Source: Bacterioplanoides sp. SCSIO 12839 (GTDB taxonomy: Bacteria; Pseudomonadota; Gammaproteobacteria; Pseudomonadales; Oceanobacteraceae). From it: a stretch of 64,000 nt of DNA. Both the position numbers and the translations under genes were made by a program. Below are positions 25,537-34,699 of this stretch, piece after piece; position 1 is the first letter of the stretch, and every line of letters starts with the position of its first letter. Below the pieces are notes generated by a model. That model had not been told where the DNA came from. It did no database searches and saw only the letters and a list, made by a program, of their open reading frames with translations. The stretch lies in the NCBI RefSeq assembly GCF_024397975.1, contig NZ_CP073745.1:62001-126000 (forward strand), in the 5' to 3' direction.

Positions 25537-26910
25537 ATGAAGAAATTAATAGCATTCACTGCTTTGGGATTGTTGGCGGTCAATACCGGTGCTCAAACAA
25601 TCGAGTCGCAACGGTCTCATCGTATTATCGGTGGTGAGAATGCTCCGACATCGGTTTACCCCTGGATGGTCTCGGTACAAAGCAAGCCGGGAGCGGAACA
25701 CTTTTGTGGTGCCAGCCTTATTGCCAGCCAGTGGGTGTTAACGGCAGCGCATTGTGTGGAGAGTGAAGTGGCCAGTGGTATTCAGGTCTCGATTGCTGAT
25801 CACGACCTGAGCAAAAATGATAGTGGAGAACAATTGCGAGATGTCAGCGATATTTATATTCATCAACAATATGGTGATGATCATGACATCGCACTGTTAA
25901 AACTAACGGCAGTGTCGGACAAAACACCGGTTGCTTTAGCGGATGCTAACTTTATGGCGAACCTGGCTGACGGTACAGAACTGACAACGATTGGCTGGGG
26001 GTTAACCCGAGACGGCGACGATGGCAGCTTGCCCAACATATTGCAGCAGGTAAAAGTACCTTTGTTTGCGCAAGCGAGTTGTAAAACAAACTATGCGCCG
26101 CTGAAAATTGATATTACCAACAATATGGTTTGTGCGGGCCTGGATGCGGGTGGTAAAGACTCCTGTCAGGGTGATAGTGGTGGCCCGCTGTTCGTTGAGT
26201 CAGGCGGCAGCATGGTACAGCTGGGTGTCACCAGTTTTGGTGAAGGTTGTGCTGTGGCTAAATTCCCCGGAGTCTACACGCGTGTTGCCGCGTATCGGGA
26301 CTGGATCACCAAAGCTCAAAACGGTGAAGTTCCGGCTCATCAAGGTGGAGGCTCTGGTGGTGAAACCATTATGGAGTCGGTGTTAGGCCTGCCAGCTTAT
26401 CTGGACATGTTTGTGAAAAAAAATGACACCAGCGTTGCGGCGACAGTGACTCTCACAAACCCACAAGATGCCAAAGAAAACCTGATGGTGAATGAGGTGG
26501 CGGTCACTGGCGATGGTTTCAGCCTGAAGCAGAATGGTTGTGATAACCAGGCTATTGAGGCGGGTAAAGGTTGTGATATTACCCTCCAATACCAGGCCTC
26601 ACAGGGAACCGATACGGCAGAAGGTCAGTTATCCGTTAAAACCAATCATGCTCAGCATGGTGAAATTAACGTTGAGCTATATGTCATTAATGGCAATGAA
26701 TTTGATGCCGAGATGAATTGCTCTTTGATGCAACAGTTAGGCATCGAATCCGGTGACTGTGATGCTTCTAATAAGCCGTCAGACAACAGCGCATCGGATA
26801 ACAAGCCAAAAGAAGACGATGATGATGACGACAATAAATTATTGGGGGCATTAAACCCATGGATGCTGTTGGGACTACTGTTGTTGCCCGTTGTCAGTCG
26901 TCGCCGTTAA
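25537..26910 (+). CDS. Secreted trypsin-like serine protease with C-terminal sorting tail
   Basis: 457 residues from the ATG at 25537. Signal peptide (1-19, ending T-G-A), short propeptide, then I-I-G-G at the activation site. The triad is H72 (T-A-A-H-C), D117 and S214 (G-D-S-G-G-P). D208 marks the S1 pocket and predicts cleavage after Lys or Arg. After the protease domain (to about 265) comes a beta-sandwich region (about 285-395), then an acidic Ser/Asp linker, a hydrophobic helix (about 438-453) and a final R-R-R. This ending resembles the GlyGly-CTERM tails cut by rhombosortase, but the usual Gly-Gly is not obvious. It is the first gene of a three-gene run. Confidence 0.92.
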   Translation: MKKLIAFTALGLLAVNTGAQTIESQRSHRIIGGENAPTSVYPWMVSVQSKPGAEHFCGASLIASQWVLTAAHCVESEVASGIQVSIADHDLSKNDSGEQLRDVSDIYIHQQYGDDHDIALLKLTAVSDKTPVALADANFMANLADGTELTTIGWGLTRDGDDGSLPNILQQVKVPLFAQASCKTNYAPLKIDITNNMVCAGLDAGGKDSCQGDSGGPLFVESGGSMVQLGVTSFGEGCAVAKFPGVYTRVAAYRDWITKAQNGEVPAHQGGGSGGETIMESVLGLPAYLDMFVKKNDTSVAATVTLTNPQDAKENLMVNEVAVTGDGFSLKQNGCDNQAIEAGKGCDITLQYQASQGTDTAEGQLSVKTNHAQHGEINVELYVINGNEFDAEMNCSLMQQLGIESGDCDASNKPSDNSASDNKPKEDDDDDDNKLLGALNPWMLLGLLLLPVVSRRR

Positions 26911-26942
26911 AACGTGATAAATGAAAATATCAACATCAAAAT

Positions 26943-26962
26943 CAGCCGGGAATGCCCGGCTG
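26943..26962 (+). terminator. GC-rich stem-loop after the protease gene
   Basis: A perfect 8-bp stem, CAGCCGGG with CCCGGCTG, has loop AATG. It lies 32 bases after the protease stop and just before the lipoprotein ribosome site. No U-tract follows, so it may be an mRNA-stabilising or attenuating hairpin rather than a full terminator. Confidence 0.45.
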
Positions 26963-26975
26963 CAAGGGGTTAAAA

Positions 26976-27290
26976 ATGAAACTTAGCTTACTGCTATCCG
27001 TGCTGGTGCTGTTATCGGCTTGCAGCACATCGGGGAAAAGTCAGGAACCTGCTGAAACTATTTTTGGCTATCGCTGGCAGGGGAACCTGCTGTTCGTTGA
27101 GGTTACCAGTCATGGTTGTACTACGACGGAGGATTTTTCTCTGGTCTGGAAAGAAGACCTGCTATTGTTACAACGAGACACCCCTGACCGGTGTCGCCGG
27201 ATGCCGTTTGTAACGACGTTGAATTTTGAAACCAAACGCATTCCTGGCCAATTTGTTACCCTCGAAAACCCCGTTAAGGAGAAGCCCTGA
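26976..27290 (+). CDS. Small predicted lipoprotein
   Basis: 104 residues from the ATG at 26976, preceded by AAGGGG; an earlier in-frame ATG lies in the hairpin. The signal peptide ends in lipobox L-S-A-C (Cys16). The mature part is about 88 residues with two internal cysteines (H-G-C-T-T and D-R-C-R-R), mixed beta pattern and no recognised domain. It ends 3 bases before the next gene, an outer-membrane barrel, so both are made together. Confidence 0.78.
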   Translation: MKLSLLLSVLVLLSACSTSGKSQEPAETIFGYRWQGNLLFVEVTSHGCTTTEDFSLVWKEDLLLLQRDTPDRCRRMPFVTTLNFETKRIPGQFVTLENPVKEKP

Positions 27291-27293
27291 GTT

Positions 27294-28094
27294 ATGATGC
27301 TGTTTGTTCGTGTGCTGTGTTTACTGTTGTTGATGAACACTTGGGCAGAGGCTCGCGAACAACTGAAGCTTAACTGGTCGACTTATCACTTTACTGGTGA
27401 TTATGGCCGTGTGACGGGCATTGAAACAGAAACACTGGTTAACCAGCTATCGGTTAACTATCAACGCCCTCAATGGCAGTTGGGTTTCAGTCAGGCGTAT
27501 TTATCGCAAACCGGCCCTCGTACATTGCTGATTGATGAATACGTGGATGAAGATGGCTTTTTAATCCGCGAATTTATTGAGCGTAATGAGGAGCGCCGTG
27601 GCCTGGGTGACCCCAATATTAAATTCAGTTATCAATGGCCAAAACAAACCTCTTATTATCGCCAGAGTGGCGGTTTGTGGCGCGCTTCCGGGCGTTGGAA
27701 AATTCCACTGGCGGATGATGAAAATGGCTTTTCGAATGGCCGCCATGAATGGTTTGCAGCAATACAGCGCAGCCAACGGTTTGACCAGCTGTCGCTGAGC
27801 ATGACATTGGGTAGGCATTGGCGCACCCATAAACAGGATGCGGCCAATAATGCGCGAAATTATATCCGCTTATCGACCATGTTTTTCCCCGAACGGCGTA
27901 TTGGCATTGGCGCTTCTTTTTATGCCAAACAAGCCTCAACCGGCTCGGTGGATGACGTACGCTCCGGTTCTTTAAACGGTTACTGGCGGATTAACCGCGA
28001 CTGGTCATTGTCTGGCTCAGTCGGCAAAGGATTCAGCGATGTGGTGTCTGATCAGGTGTTTGGTCTTAACTTGTCACACCGATGGCGGTTGTAG
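27294..28094 (+). CDS. Predicted outer-membrane beta-barrel protein
   Basis: 266 residues. Signal peptide (about 1-20, ending A-E-A). The rest alternates aromatic and polar residues in paired strands, and the end (G-L-N-L-S-H-R-W-R-L) looks like a final barrel strand although the last residue is Leu, not Phe. Double ATG start at 27294/27297. It is the last gene after the protease and lipoprotein and is closed by a strong terminator. Function is unknown. Confidence 0.75.
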   Translation: MMLFVRVLCLLLLMNTWAEAREQLKLNWSTYHFTGDYGRVTGIETETLVNQLSVNYQRPQWQLGFSQAYLSQTGPRTLLIDEYVDEDGFLIREFIERNEERRGLGDPNIKFSYQWPKQTSYYRQSGGLWRASGRWKIPLADDENGFSNGRHEWFAAIQRSQRFDQLSLSMTLGRHWRTHKQDAANNARNYIRLSTMFFPERRIGIGASFYAKQASTGSVDDVRSGSLNGYWRINRDWSLSGSVGKGFSDVVSDQVFGLNLSHRWRL

Positions 28095-28124
28095 TCTGTT
28101 AACAGAACGTTAATCGACGGATAT

Positions 28125-28170
28125 AAAAAAGCCCGGGGTACTGTTGATAAACAATCCCCCGGGCTTTTTT
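28125..28170. terminator. Bidirectional terminator between the barrel gene and tatC
   Basis: AAAAAAGCCCGGGG (28125-28138) pairs perfectly with CCCCGGGCTTTTTT (28157-28170). The A- and T-runs give a U-tract on both strands, so it serves the plus-strand barrel gene and the minus-strand hisIE-tatABC transcript. Confidence 0.93.
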
Positions 28171-28183
28171 GATGGTGAATTAG

Positions 28184-28942
28184 TTACCCGGCAATTGAGT
28201 TTTCACCAGAATCGTCGTCGTTTTCGCGCGGTTTAATCATACGCGAGAACAACACACCAATTTCAAATAACGAATACATCGGCAATGCCAGTACGGTTTG
28301 TGAAATCACATCCGGTGGTGTTACCAGCATGCCAACCACAAAACACCCCAGGAAGATATATGGGCGCTTTTCGCTTAATGACTGCACCGTTGTCACGCCT
28401 GTTAATACCATCAGAAAGGTGGCAATCGGAATTTCAAAAGCGATACCAAAAGCAAAAAAGATTTTGAGAATAAAATTCAGGATGTTGGCAATGTCGGGTA
28501 AAAACGATACGCCATCCGGACCGGTAGCGGTAAAGAAACCAAACACCAGTGGTAGCACCACAAAGTAGGCAAAAGCGATACCGGCATAAAATAAAATAAT
28601 GCTGGAGATTAACAGCGGGATGCCAAACTTCTTTTCATGTTGATACAGCCCCGGAGCAATAAACGACCAAATCTGAAACAGAATAAATGGAATGGCTAAT
28701 AAAATCGCCAGCACCATGGTCATTTTAAACGGCACTAAAAAAGGTGAGGCAACACCAGTCGCAATCATATCGCCGGTATTGGGTAGCAGATTTGAGAGCG
28801 GCTCAACCATGATCAGGTAAAGATCATTGGCGAAATAAAACATGCTTAAAAACAACGCCAGCACCAACAGTACCGACTTTAATAAACGATTGCGCAGCTC
28901 GATCAGATGCGAAACGAGCGGTTGTTCCTGATCTGTACTCAT
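28184..28942 (-). CDS. tatC: Sec-independent protein translocase TatC
   Basis: 252 residues with six membrane segments. Family landmarks include the N-terminal H-L-I-E-L-R-N-R-L motif (about 12-20) and S-F-I-A-P-G-L-Y near 91, where TatC binds twin-arginine signals, and F-G-I-A-F-E-I-P near 170. TatC is the receptor of the twin-arginine pathway for folded proteins. Its start overlaps tatB by 4 bases; it is the last gene of hisI-hisE-tatA-tatB-tatC. Confidence 0.97.
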   Translation of the reverse strand: MSTDQEQPLVSHLIELRNRLLKSVLLVLALFLSMFYFANDLYLIMVEPLSNLLPNTGDMIATGVASPFLVPFKMTMVLAILLAIPFILFQIWSFIAPGLYQHEKKFGIPLLISSIILFYAGIAFAYFVVLPLVFGFFTATGPDGVSFLPDIANILNFILKIFFAFGIAFEIPIATFLMVLTGVTTVQSLSEKRPYIFLGCFVVGMLVTPPDVISQTVLALPMYSLFEIGVLFSRMIKPRENDDDSGENSIAG

Positions 28943-29316
28943 GAAGTTTTATGGTCGTCTGAAGAAGGTGATGGCGAAGCTGTCTGGGGTGTAGCTGTCT
29001 TAGGTGTAGTTGTCTGATGTGCTGCTGTTTGATCAGCAGGCGTGTCAGAGTCAACAACTGACGATGGGGCACTGGTCGCCGTATTCTGCTTTTGGTCGTC
29101 ATCCATAAAGGTGGCGTACGGATCTTTGAGCTTTTCTCTCAACTCCTCCGTACGGGCATGACGCTCAAGGTCGTCCTGAATATTGCTCATGGTACGACGT
29201 ACTTTGCCAATCAGCAGGCCCAGGCTGCGGGCAGCCTTGGGAAGTCGTTCCGGGCCCAGCACCAGCAGGCCCAGAATGGCAACGACCATTAATTCAAGAA
29301 AGCCGATATCAAACAT
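28939..29316 (-). CDS. tatB: Sec-independent protein translocase TatB
   Basis: 125 residues: one N-terminal membrane helix with the TatB start M-F-D-I-G-F-L-E-L and the G-P-E-R-L-P hinge at about 21-26, then an amphipathic helix and a long, low-complexity Thr/Pro/Ser tail. TatB and TatC form the substrate receptor. The gap to tatA is 11 bases and the overlap with tatC is 4. Confidence 0.95.
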   Translation of the reverse strand: MFDIGFLELMVVAILGLLVLGPERLPKAARSLGLLIGKVRRTMSNIQDDLERHARTEELREKLKDPYATFMDDDQKQNTATSAPSSVVDSDTPADQTAAHQTTTPKTATPQTASPSPSSDDHKTS

Positions 29317-29327
29317 CAGTGGCTATC

Positions 29328-29606
29328 TTATTGGTCTTTTTTGTCAGCAGATGGCTCTGCGCTTTTTTGAGCGGTTTTGGTTTCAGCAAAATCCGCGTCT
29401 TTTTCTAACTCATCGGCTTTTTCGTGAGTCAGATTTTTTGCTTCTTCGTCTTTTTTCTCAGCGGGGTCTTCGTTCATGGCTTTTTTGAAGCCTTTCACAG
29501 CGCCGCCTAAGTCACCGCCCAGAGAACGCAGTTTTTTGGTGCCAAAAATCATAATGACAATGGCCAGTACAATTAATAATTGCCAGATGCTGATACCACT
29601 AAGCAT
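29328..29606 (-). CDS. tatA: Sec-independent protein translocase TatA
   Basis: 92 residues: an N-terminal helix beginning G-I-S-I-W-Q-L-L-I, the F-G-T-K-K-L-R hinge near residue 22, an amphipathic helix with F-K-K-A-M, and an acidic/lysine-rich tail. TatA oligomers form the translocation path. It is the first tat gene, 52 bases after hisE. Confidence 0.96.
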   Translation of the reverse strand: MLSGISIWQLLIVLAIVIMIFGTKKLRSLGGDLGGAVKGFKKAMNEDPAEKKDEEAKNLTHEKADELEKDADFAETKTAQKSAEPSADKKDQ

Positions 29607-29658
29607 GAGATTTCCTCTTCTTGTTGCACTTCTGGTGAGAGTGCTTATTTATAAATAT

Positions 29659-29994
29659 TTAATCTTTTGGTGTGCGGGATGCTTTTTCTTCCAGCCCGGA
29701 CATATCAAAACGTCGAGCCAGTTCATTGATCACGGCTTCCGGGCGTTCGCCCAGTTGTGCCAGTGCCACCAGGCTATGAAACCATAAATCGGCGGTTTCG
29801 TAGATAACGTCTTGGTTATCACCGCTGGTTTCGGCATCTTTGGCTGCCAGAATGGTTTCGGTGGCTTCTTCGCCGACCTTTTCCAAAATTTTGTTCAGGC
29901 CTTTGTGATACAGGCTGGCAACGTAAGAAGAATCTTTGGAAGCCCCTTTGCGTTCTTCCAGAATGTCGCCCAAAGCCGAGAGAATATCGCTCAT
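29659..29994 (-). CDS. hisE: Phosphoribosyl-ATP pyrophosphatase
   Basis: 111 residues, a MazG-like all-alpha fold. E-E-A-T-E-T near 38 and the E-T-A-D-L-W segment near 65 carry the acidic metal ligands. The enzyme converts phosphoribosyl-ATP to phosphoribosyl-AMP, the second step of histidine synthesis. As in pseudomonads, hisI and hisE are separate genes beside tatABC. A 40-base gap separates it from hisI. Confidence 0.95.
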   Translation of the reverse strand: MSDILSALGDILEERKGASKDSSYVASLYHKGLNKILEKVGEEATETILAAKDAETSGDNQDVIYETADLWFHSLVALAQLGERPEAVINELARRFDMSGLEEKASRTPKD

Positions 29995-30034
29995 AGCTGT
30001 TTCATTTTCATTAAGATTGATGTGACCGAATGAC

Positions 30035-30415
30035 TCAGTAGATGTCTTTCGGGTCTTTTAATACCGGGTCAACTGCGACCCATTCGCCATCTTGGAATAC
30101 CTGATAAAAGCAGCTTTCACGGCCTGTATGACAGGCAATCCCGCCGATCTGTTCAACCTGCATGACGATCACGTCGGCATCACAGTCCAGGCGCAGTTCG
30201 TGTAGCTGTTGTACATGACCGGATTCTTCACCTTTGCGCCAAAGCTTCTGACGCGAACGTGAGTAATAAATGGCGCGGTTTTCTTTGGCGGTCAGCTCCA
30301 GTGCTTCCCGGTTCATCCAGGCCATCATCAGGATACGACCTGTTTGGTGGTCCTGGGCAATCGCCGGAACCAGGCCGTCGTTGTCCCACTTTACCGCGTC
30401 TAACCAGTTGTTCAT
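30035..30415 (-). CDS. hisI: Phosphoribosyl-AMP cyclohydrolase
   Basis: 126 residues. It has the zinc-site cysteine and acid motifs L-D-C-D-A-D near 79 and [10 protein letters not shown] near 95, plus W-M-N-R-E-A near 33. The enzyme opens the adenine ring of PR-AMP, the third step of histidine synthesis. It starts the hisI-hisE-tatABC run. In related bacteria ubiB lies directly upstream, but here two spondin-domain genes intervene. Confidence 0.96.
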   Translation of the reverse strand: MNNWLDAVKWDNDGLVPAIAQDHQTGRILMMAWMNREALELTAKENRAIYYSRSRQKLWRKGEESGHVQQLHELRLDCDADVIVMQVEQIGGIACHTGRESCFYQVFQDGEWVAVDPVLKDPKDIY

Positions 30416-30526
30416 GGTGTTCTCTACATCGTATGCGCTTGCACCGTATGGCGGATAAACAAGCTGAATTCAAGCGATGGAGGATACCGTAAGGGAGAAG
30501 TATGTGAAAGTTGCTGCTGTCAGAAA

Positions 30527-30563
30527 GCAGGAAAGGCCGACATTATTTGACGACCTTTCCTGC
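30527..30563 (-). terminator. Stem-loop terminator after the spondin genes
   Basis: GCAGGAAAGG (30527-30536) pairs perfectly with CCTTTCCTGC (30554-30563); the loop ends can add CGAC/GTCG-type pairs. On the minus strand the tail is TTTCTG, a weak U-tract. It lies 15 bases past the stop of the spondin lipoprotein gene. Confidence 0.6.
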
Positions 30564-30577
30564 GGTTGCATCAGCAA

Positions 30578-31366
30578 TTACTGAAGGCGGGTTACACGAA
30601 TGGCAACCGCTGGTTGATCAAAGCGGTGTGAGTTATTCAGTGCTGAGGTCGCCAGACCCTGATCACTAGTAATCACACCCTGATGGAAGGTAACCTTGTT
30701 CAGAATGTCATCACGAGCAGCATTGGTGCCCTCACCGCCAGCCGCAGGCCCCGGCATGGTGGCTGCGGTTTCGGTATTCGCTTCGGTACCAGCATCCCAA
30801 ACCGGGCCGTTCCAGCGCATGCTGTCACCTACGGCCATATTGCCCAGTGAGACATTATTCACACCGGTGAAGGCATCGTTGGTATTCGCCAGCATCGTCA
30901 GGCCAGTCAGGTATAAACCTTCGGTGGATGAAACACCATCGATGGTCATCGTGAAGGTACGATTACCACCTGGAGCAACAACCGCCGGACCCGCATACGT
31001 TTTTAATACCGCATCATTTGTACCGGCAGCCGTTAACAGTGCTTGTGGTGAGCCACTCTCTGCCAGATCTTCCAGCTCAACCGACGCTGCTTCACCTTCG
31101 TCAAAGGCCAGGTAACCACTGCGGTGAACAATCACGGCGGCAGGTGTTTGAGGTTGGCCTGCTGTCAGGTTAGTCAGCGAAATCTGTAACTGAACCTGGC
31201 TTGGCTGCGGTTGAGGCTCTGGCTGTGGTTGCGGTTGCGGCTCAACAACCGGGTCCGGTGCGGTAATACGAGGTGTGTCGTCATCGTCATCATCACCGCC
31301 ACAAGCGACCAGCATGGCGCTGATCAGCGGTAATACCGCGATTTGTTTTAAAGTACGTAAACCCAT
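30578..31366 (-). CDS. Spondin-domain lipoprotein
   Basis: 262 residues. The signal peptide ends in lipobox L-V-A-C (Cys22), followed by G-G and six Asp, a Pro-Gln/Glu linker of alternating P-x pairs (about 40-57), then a spondin N-type beta domain (about 58-262) with L-T-N-L-T-A-G-Q near the start, a central L-T-G-L-T-M-L-A-N-T-N-D-A-F and V-W-D-A-G-T-E-A-N-T-E. Spondin_N-type domains of bacteria are extracellular, possibly calcium-binding. It is probably surface-exposed. It follows its paralogue by 23 bases. Confidence 0.83.
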   Translation of the reverse strand: MGLRTLKQIAVLPLISAMLVACGGDDDDDDTPRITAPDPVVEPQPQPQPEPQPQPSQVQLQISLTNLTAGQPQTPAAVIVHRSGYLAFDEGEAASVELEDLAESGSPQALLTAAGTNDAVLKTYAGPAVVAPGGNRTFTMTIDGVSSTEGLYLTGLTMLANTNDAFTGVNNVSLGNMAVGDSMRWNGPVWDAGTEANTETAATMPGPAAGGEGTNAARDDILNKVTFHQGVITSDQGLATSALNNSHRFDQPAVAIRVTRLQ

Positions 31367-31389
31367 TGTGGTTCTCCTTACTTAACGGC

Positions 31390-32115
31390 TTATTGAACAA
31401 CAACGGTTAAGCGAGCAACCGGGTTTAACCAGCGGTGAACCGCACTGTTGATATCCGAAGCACCGCCATTAGCATCGAGATCACCCAGGTTGCCACGGTG
31501 AATATGAACCACACCGTTTTCATCACCGGTTGGGCCAACACCCGTACCGCCAGAAGTCACAACACCATTGCCACCCGGGTTACCAAACGTCGTCAGGAAA
31601 GGTGGGTTAGGTTGTGACGAAGCCAATTCATCGTTGTATTCGGTACCGGCATCGTAAGCGTTCAGGTTGATGGTGTAGGTACCGGCTTCAGATGGAATTT
31701 TCCAGTTGCTTAAACCAACAAAACCATCGTTGGTAGGCAGCAACATGGCAGCCAGCGACAGGTAGTCGTTGCCGTCGTCGGTGCTGATGTTAAACGTTAC
31801 TTTGGCGCCGGGGGCAACCGGGCCATTAGAAGCGCCAGGTGCTGCGCTGTTTCCACCATCAGAAACATTGGCTGATGCGTTGGTTGCTGCGGTAACCAGG
31901 TCACCAATTGCACCGCCCTCGGCCATCAGTTCCAGCGCGGCGCTGGCGGCACTGCCGGTTTGAAAAATGCTGATGTTGTCATCGTGCGCGGCAGCAAATA
32001 CCGGAGTGAAATAAACGCCCTGAGTTGCATTCGTGAGTGTGATTTCTAACTCAGCGGCTTGTGCGGCGCTGGCTGCAGCGATTAAACCCACTGCTGTGGC
32101 TAATTTCTTGATCAT
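31390..32115 (-). CDS. Secreted spondin-domain protein
   Basis: 241 residues: a signal peptide (1-20, ending A-Q-A), then a spondin-type domain with L-T-N-A-T-Q-G near the start, L-A-A-M-L-L-P-T-N-D-G-F in the centre and Y-D-A-G-T-E-Y-N-D-E. These marks are shared with the downstream lipoprotein, so the pair arose by duplication. This copy lacks a lipobox and is probably periplasmic or secreted. The operon has its own AT-rich upstream region (32116-32290) after the ubiB terminator. Function is unknown. Confidence 0.83.
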   Translation of the reverse strand: MIKKLATAVGLIAAASAAQAAELEITLTNATQGVYFTPVFAAAHDDNISIFQTGSAASAALELMAEGGAIGDLVTAATNASANVSDGGNSAAPGASNGPVAPGAKVTFNISTDDGNDYLSLAAMLLPTNDGFVGLSNWKIPSEAGTYTINLNAYDAGTEYNDELASSQPNPPFLTTFGNPGGNGVVTSGGTGVGPTGDENGVVHIHRGNLGDLDANGGASDINSAVHRWLNPVARLTVVVQ

Positions 32116-32294
32116 GGTGTGATTCCTATCCTGTCCGAAAATAATGTTGTTATTGTGCGCACATCGGGTAAGAGGCAGGCTCAGCGGCAGGAGTTCAAAA
32201 AATAAAAAAATTATTTTTTGGGATATTTTTCAGGAATTTGTAGTCCCGCTGAAAAACAAATCCATTAAAGAAAATTAATGGAACTAAACACAAA

Positions 32295-32324
32295 AAAGCG
32301 GAAGTAGACGACTACTTCCGCTTT
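32295..32324. terminator. Terminator after ubiB
   Basis: AAAGCGGAAGTAG (32295-32307) and CTACTTCCGCTTT (32312-32324) form a perfect 13-bp stem with loop ACGA. A-rich and T-rich flanks give U-tracts in both directions. It isolates ubiEJB from the spondin genes downstream on the same strand. Confidence 0.88.
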
Positions 32325-32371
32325 GTTTAAATAACAATAAATAATGCTGTTTATCAGCTCTGAATTGTTGC

Positions 32372-34024
32372 TCAGGCCTTTAATAATAACCAGACAATGC
32401 CAAGTCCGGTTAACGATAAACCGGCAATTTCAGGAATGCCCAGCGTAAAGGCCTGCCACCAACTGAACAAACCAGCCATTGTGGTTAAGGTACCTAAGGT
32501 CTGGTGACGCTTCTGAATTTGTTGTTGTTGCAGTGCCTGATGCAGCTGCACAATTTCTTGCTGCAACGATTGCTGATTCTCATCCATATGGTTCAGGCGA
32601 GATAATGCACCATGAACCAGGCCGGGAATCTGAGGTGCTTTTTCGATCCAGCCGGGCAGCTGACGTTTTAATTCCTGGTAGGCCGCTTTCGGGCCAAAGC
32701 GGTCGCGCATCCAGCGTTCCAGATACGGTTTGGCCGTGCTCCATAAATCCAGTTGCGGATAAAGCTGGCGACCGAGGCCTTCAATGTTCAGGAGGGTTTT
32801 TTGCAGTAGCACCAGCTGTGGTTGAACTTCCATATTAAAGCGGCGGGCGGTGCTGAATAACTGAATCAGCACCTGGCCAAAGGAAATTTCAGCCAGTGGT
32901 TTATCAAAAATGGGCTCACAAACACTGCGAATCGCTGCGGCAAATTCGTGCACTTTGGTACTGGGCGGTACCCAGCCGGAATCAATGTGTAATTGTGCGA
33001 CCTGATGATAATCCTGATTAAAAAAGGCCAGCAGGTTCATGGCCAGATAATGCTGATCTTCTTCGGTCAGCGTACCTACGATGCCACAATCAATCGCAAT
33101 GTATTGTGGTGACGATGGATTATTGCGTGAGACAAAGATATTGCCGGGGTGCATATCGGCATGAAAGAAGCTGTCGCGAAACACCTGGGTAAAAAAGATT
33201 TCCACACCGCGTTCAGCCAGCACTTTCATATTGGTGTTTTGTGTATTCAGCTGTTCGATGTCTGCGACAGGAATACCATAAATGCGCTCGCTCACCATCA
33301 CTTTGCTGCGGCAATATTCCCAGAAAACTTCGGGCAGGTAGAGGCTGTCTGAATCGGCAAAGTTACGTTTAAGTTGGGTGGCGTTCGAGGCTTCAATTTG
33401 CAGGTTGAGTTCGCCGTAAATCGTGTGGCGATAATCTTCAACCACTTCCAATGGCTTCAGACGGCGGCCATCGGCGGAATATTTCACCAGCAGTTTTGCC
33501 ATAAACTCCAGTAATTGCAGGTCACGCTCAATGGTGTTTTCAATACCCGGACGAACGACCTTAACCACCACTTCCTGATCGCCGTATTCACTGTCTTGAG
33601 GTAAGCGAGCGGTATGTACCTGAGCAATGGAAGCCGAGGCTAATGGCTGTGGTGAGAATTCTGAAAACAATTGCTCAATTTTCTGACCCAGCTGATCTTC
33701 GATTAAGGCAATGGCCAAATCACTGTCGAACGGCGGTACATCATCCTGTAAGCGGCGTAACTCTTTAACAATATCGTCGGGGATCAGATCCGGGCGAGTC
33801 GATAAAATCTGGCCGAATTTTACAAAGATCGGTCCAAGCGCTTCGAGTGCCAAACGCAAACGGGCACCACGATTAAGCTTGCTGGGTACCGGATTTAATC
33901 GCCATGGTGCTAACCACAGAGCAATTCGCAGTGACAATGGCAGCTGTTCAACCGGTACCAGACTGTCGAGGCGGTATTTGGTGAAGATAAAAAGAATTTT
34001 CCACAGTCGCCAGAGGTTGGCCAT
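32372..34024 (-). CDS. ubiB: Ubiquinone biosynthesis protein kinase-like UbiB
   Basis: 550 residues. The ABC1/UbiB atypical-kinase core shows the K-F-G-Q motif (about 70), A-S-I-A-Q-V-H-T-A nucleotide loop near 131, H-A-D-M-H-P-G-N near 290 and D-C-G-I-V-G near 311. Two hydrophobic helices at the C-terminus (about 500-548) anchor it to the inner membrane. UbiB is an ATPase needed for the ubiquinone synthesis complex. It is the third gene of ubiE-ubiJ-ubiB, with a 19-base gap to ubiJ. Confidence 0.96.
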   Translation of the reverse strand: MANLWRLWKILFIFTKYRLDSLVPVEQLPLSLRIALWLAPWRLNPVPSKLNRGARLRLALEALGPIFVKFGQILSTRPDLIPDDIVKELRRLQDDVPPFDSDLAIALIEDQLGQKIEQLFSEFSPQPLASASIAQVHTARLPQDSEYGDQEVVVKVVRPGIENTIERDLQLLEFMAKLLVKYSADGRRLKPLEVVEDYRHTIYGELNLQIEASNATQLKRNFADSDSLYLPEVFWEYCRSKVMVSERIYGIPVADIEQLNTQNTNMKVLAERGVEIFFTQVFRDSFFHADMHPGNIFVSRNNPSSPQYIAIDCGIVGTLTEEDQHYLAMNLLAFFNQDYHQVAQLHIDSGWVPPSTKVHEFAAAIRSVCEPIFDKPLAEISFGQVLIQLFSTARRFNMEVQPQLVLLQKTLLNIEGLGRQLYPQLDLWSTAKPYLERWMRDRFGPKAAYQELKRQLPGWIEKAPQIPGLVHGALSRLNHMDENQQSLQQEIVQLHQALQQQQIQKRHQTLGTLTTMAGLFSWWQAFTLGIPEIAGLSLTGLGIVWLLLKA

Positions 34025-34043
34025 ACGGGAAGTCCTGAAGTAA

Positions 34044-34685
34044 TTAAGATTCTAAGAAAGTGATACGGGCCTGAAGGCGATCGGTGGCTAAGCGCAGTTC
34101 ATCGACCTGGCTGGCAAATTCACTGAGTTGCGGTTCTGGAGTCACCACCTGAGCTTCGTCTTCGAGATATTCTTTGGCCGCAACGGTATAGGTCGTGCTG
34201 GTTGAGCGTCCCCATTTCATCAGGCCACGCAATCCTTTGCCCAACTGGTGAGCCAGCAAGCTGCCGGTCAGTGGCTGGATCAGGGCTTCCCAATCAATAT
34301 CCAGTTGTTGCAGTACCTTGGTGAGGGTGATGGATAACTCGGTATCGCCGTCCATATCAATGGCGCTGTTGATCAACTGATTGGCTTTGTCATCGGCTTT
34401 GGCCAGCGCAATAAAATCGCTGAGACGGCCCGACATAGTGACATCCGGCTGCGCTTCATTGTGCAGGCTGAGACTGACCCCATGATCGGAGAGACGCAGA
34501 TACACGGCGCTGAAACCATCAATCTGAACACACAACAAACGCCCGGCATGGTCAGCAAACACCTGCAGTGTTGCCGGGTCTTGTTGCAGCAGTTGATTGA
34601 TTGATGCCTCAAGTGGCACCAGAACGCCTTGCAGCAGTGTGGGATTATTCCCCAAGCGTGTGATCAAACTGGTGAGTGCGCCCAT
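34044..34685 (-). CDS. ubiJ: Ubiquinone biosynthesis accessory factor UbiJ
   Basis: 213 residues. An SCP2 sterol-carrier-like lipid-binding domain (about 15-120) with the strand pattern [10 protein letters not shown] is followed by a C-terminal coiled coil (about 165-213). UbiJ binds lipid and holds the Ubi enzymes together for the late hydroxylation and methylation steps. It sits between ubiE and ubiB with short gaps (14 and 19 bases). Confidence 0.93.
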   Translation of the reverse strand: MGALTSLITRLGNNPTLLQGVLVPLEASINQLLQQDPATLQVFADHAGRLLCVQIDGFSAVYLRLSDHGVSLSLHNEAQPDVTMSGRLSDFIALAKADDKANQLINSAIDMDGDTELSITLTKVLQQLDIDWEALIQPLTGSLLAHQLGKGLRGLMKWGRSTSTTYTVAAKEYLEDEAQVVTPEPQLSEFASQVDELRLATDRLQARITFLES

Positions 34686-34699
34686 TTCAGGTCAGTTCC

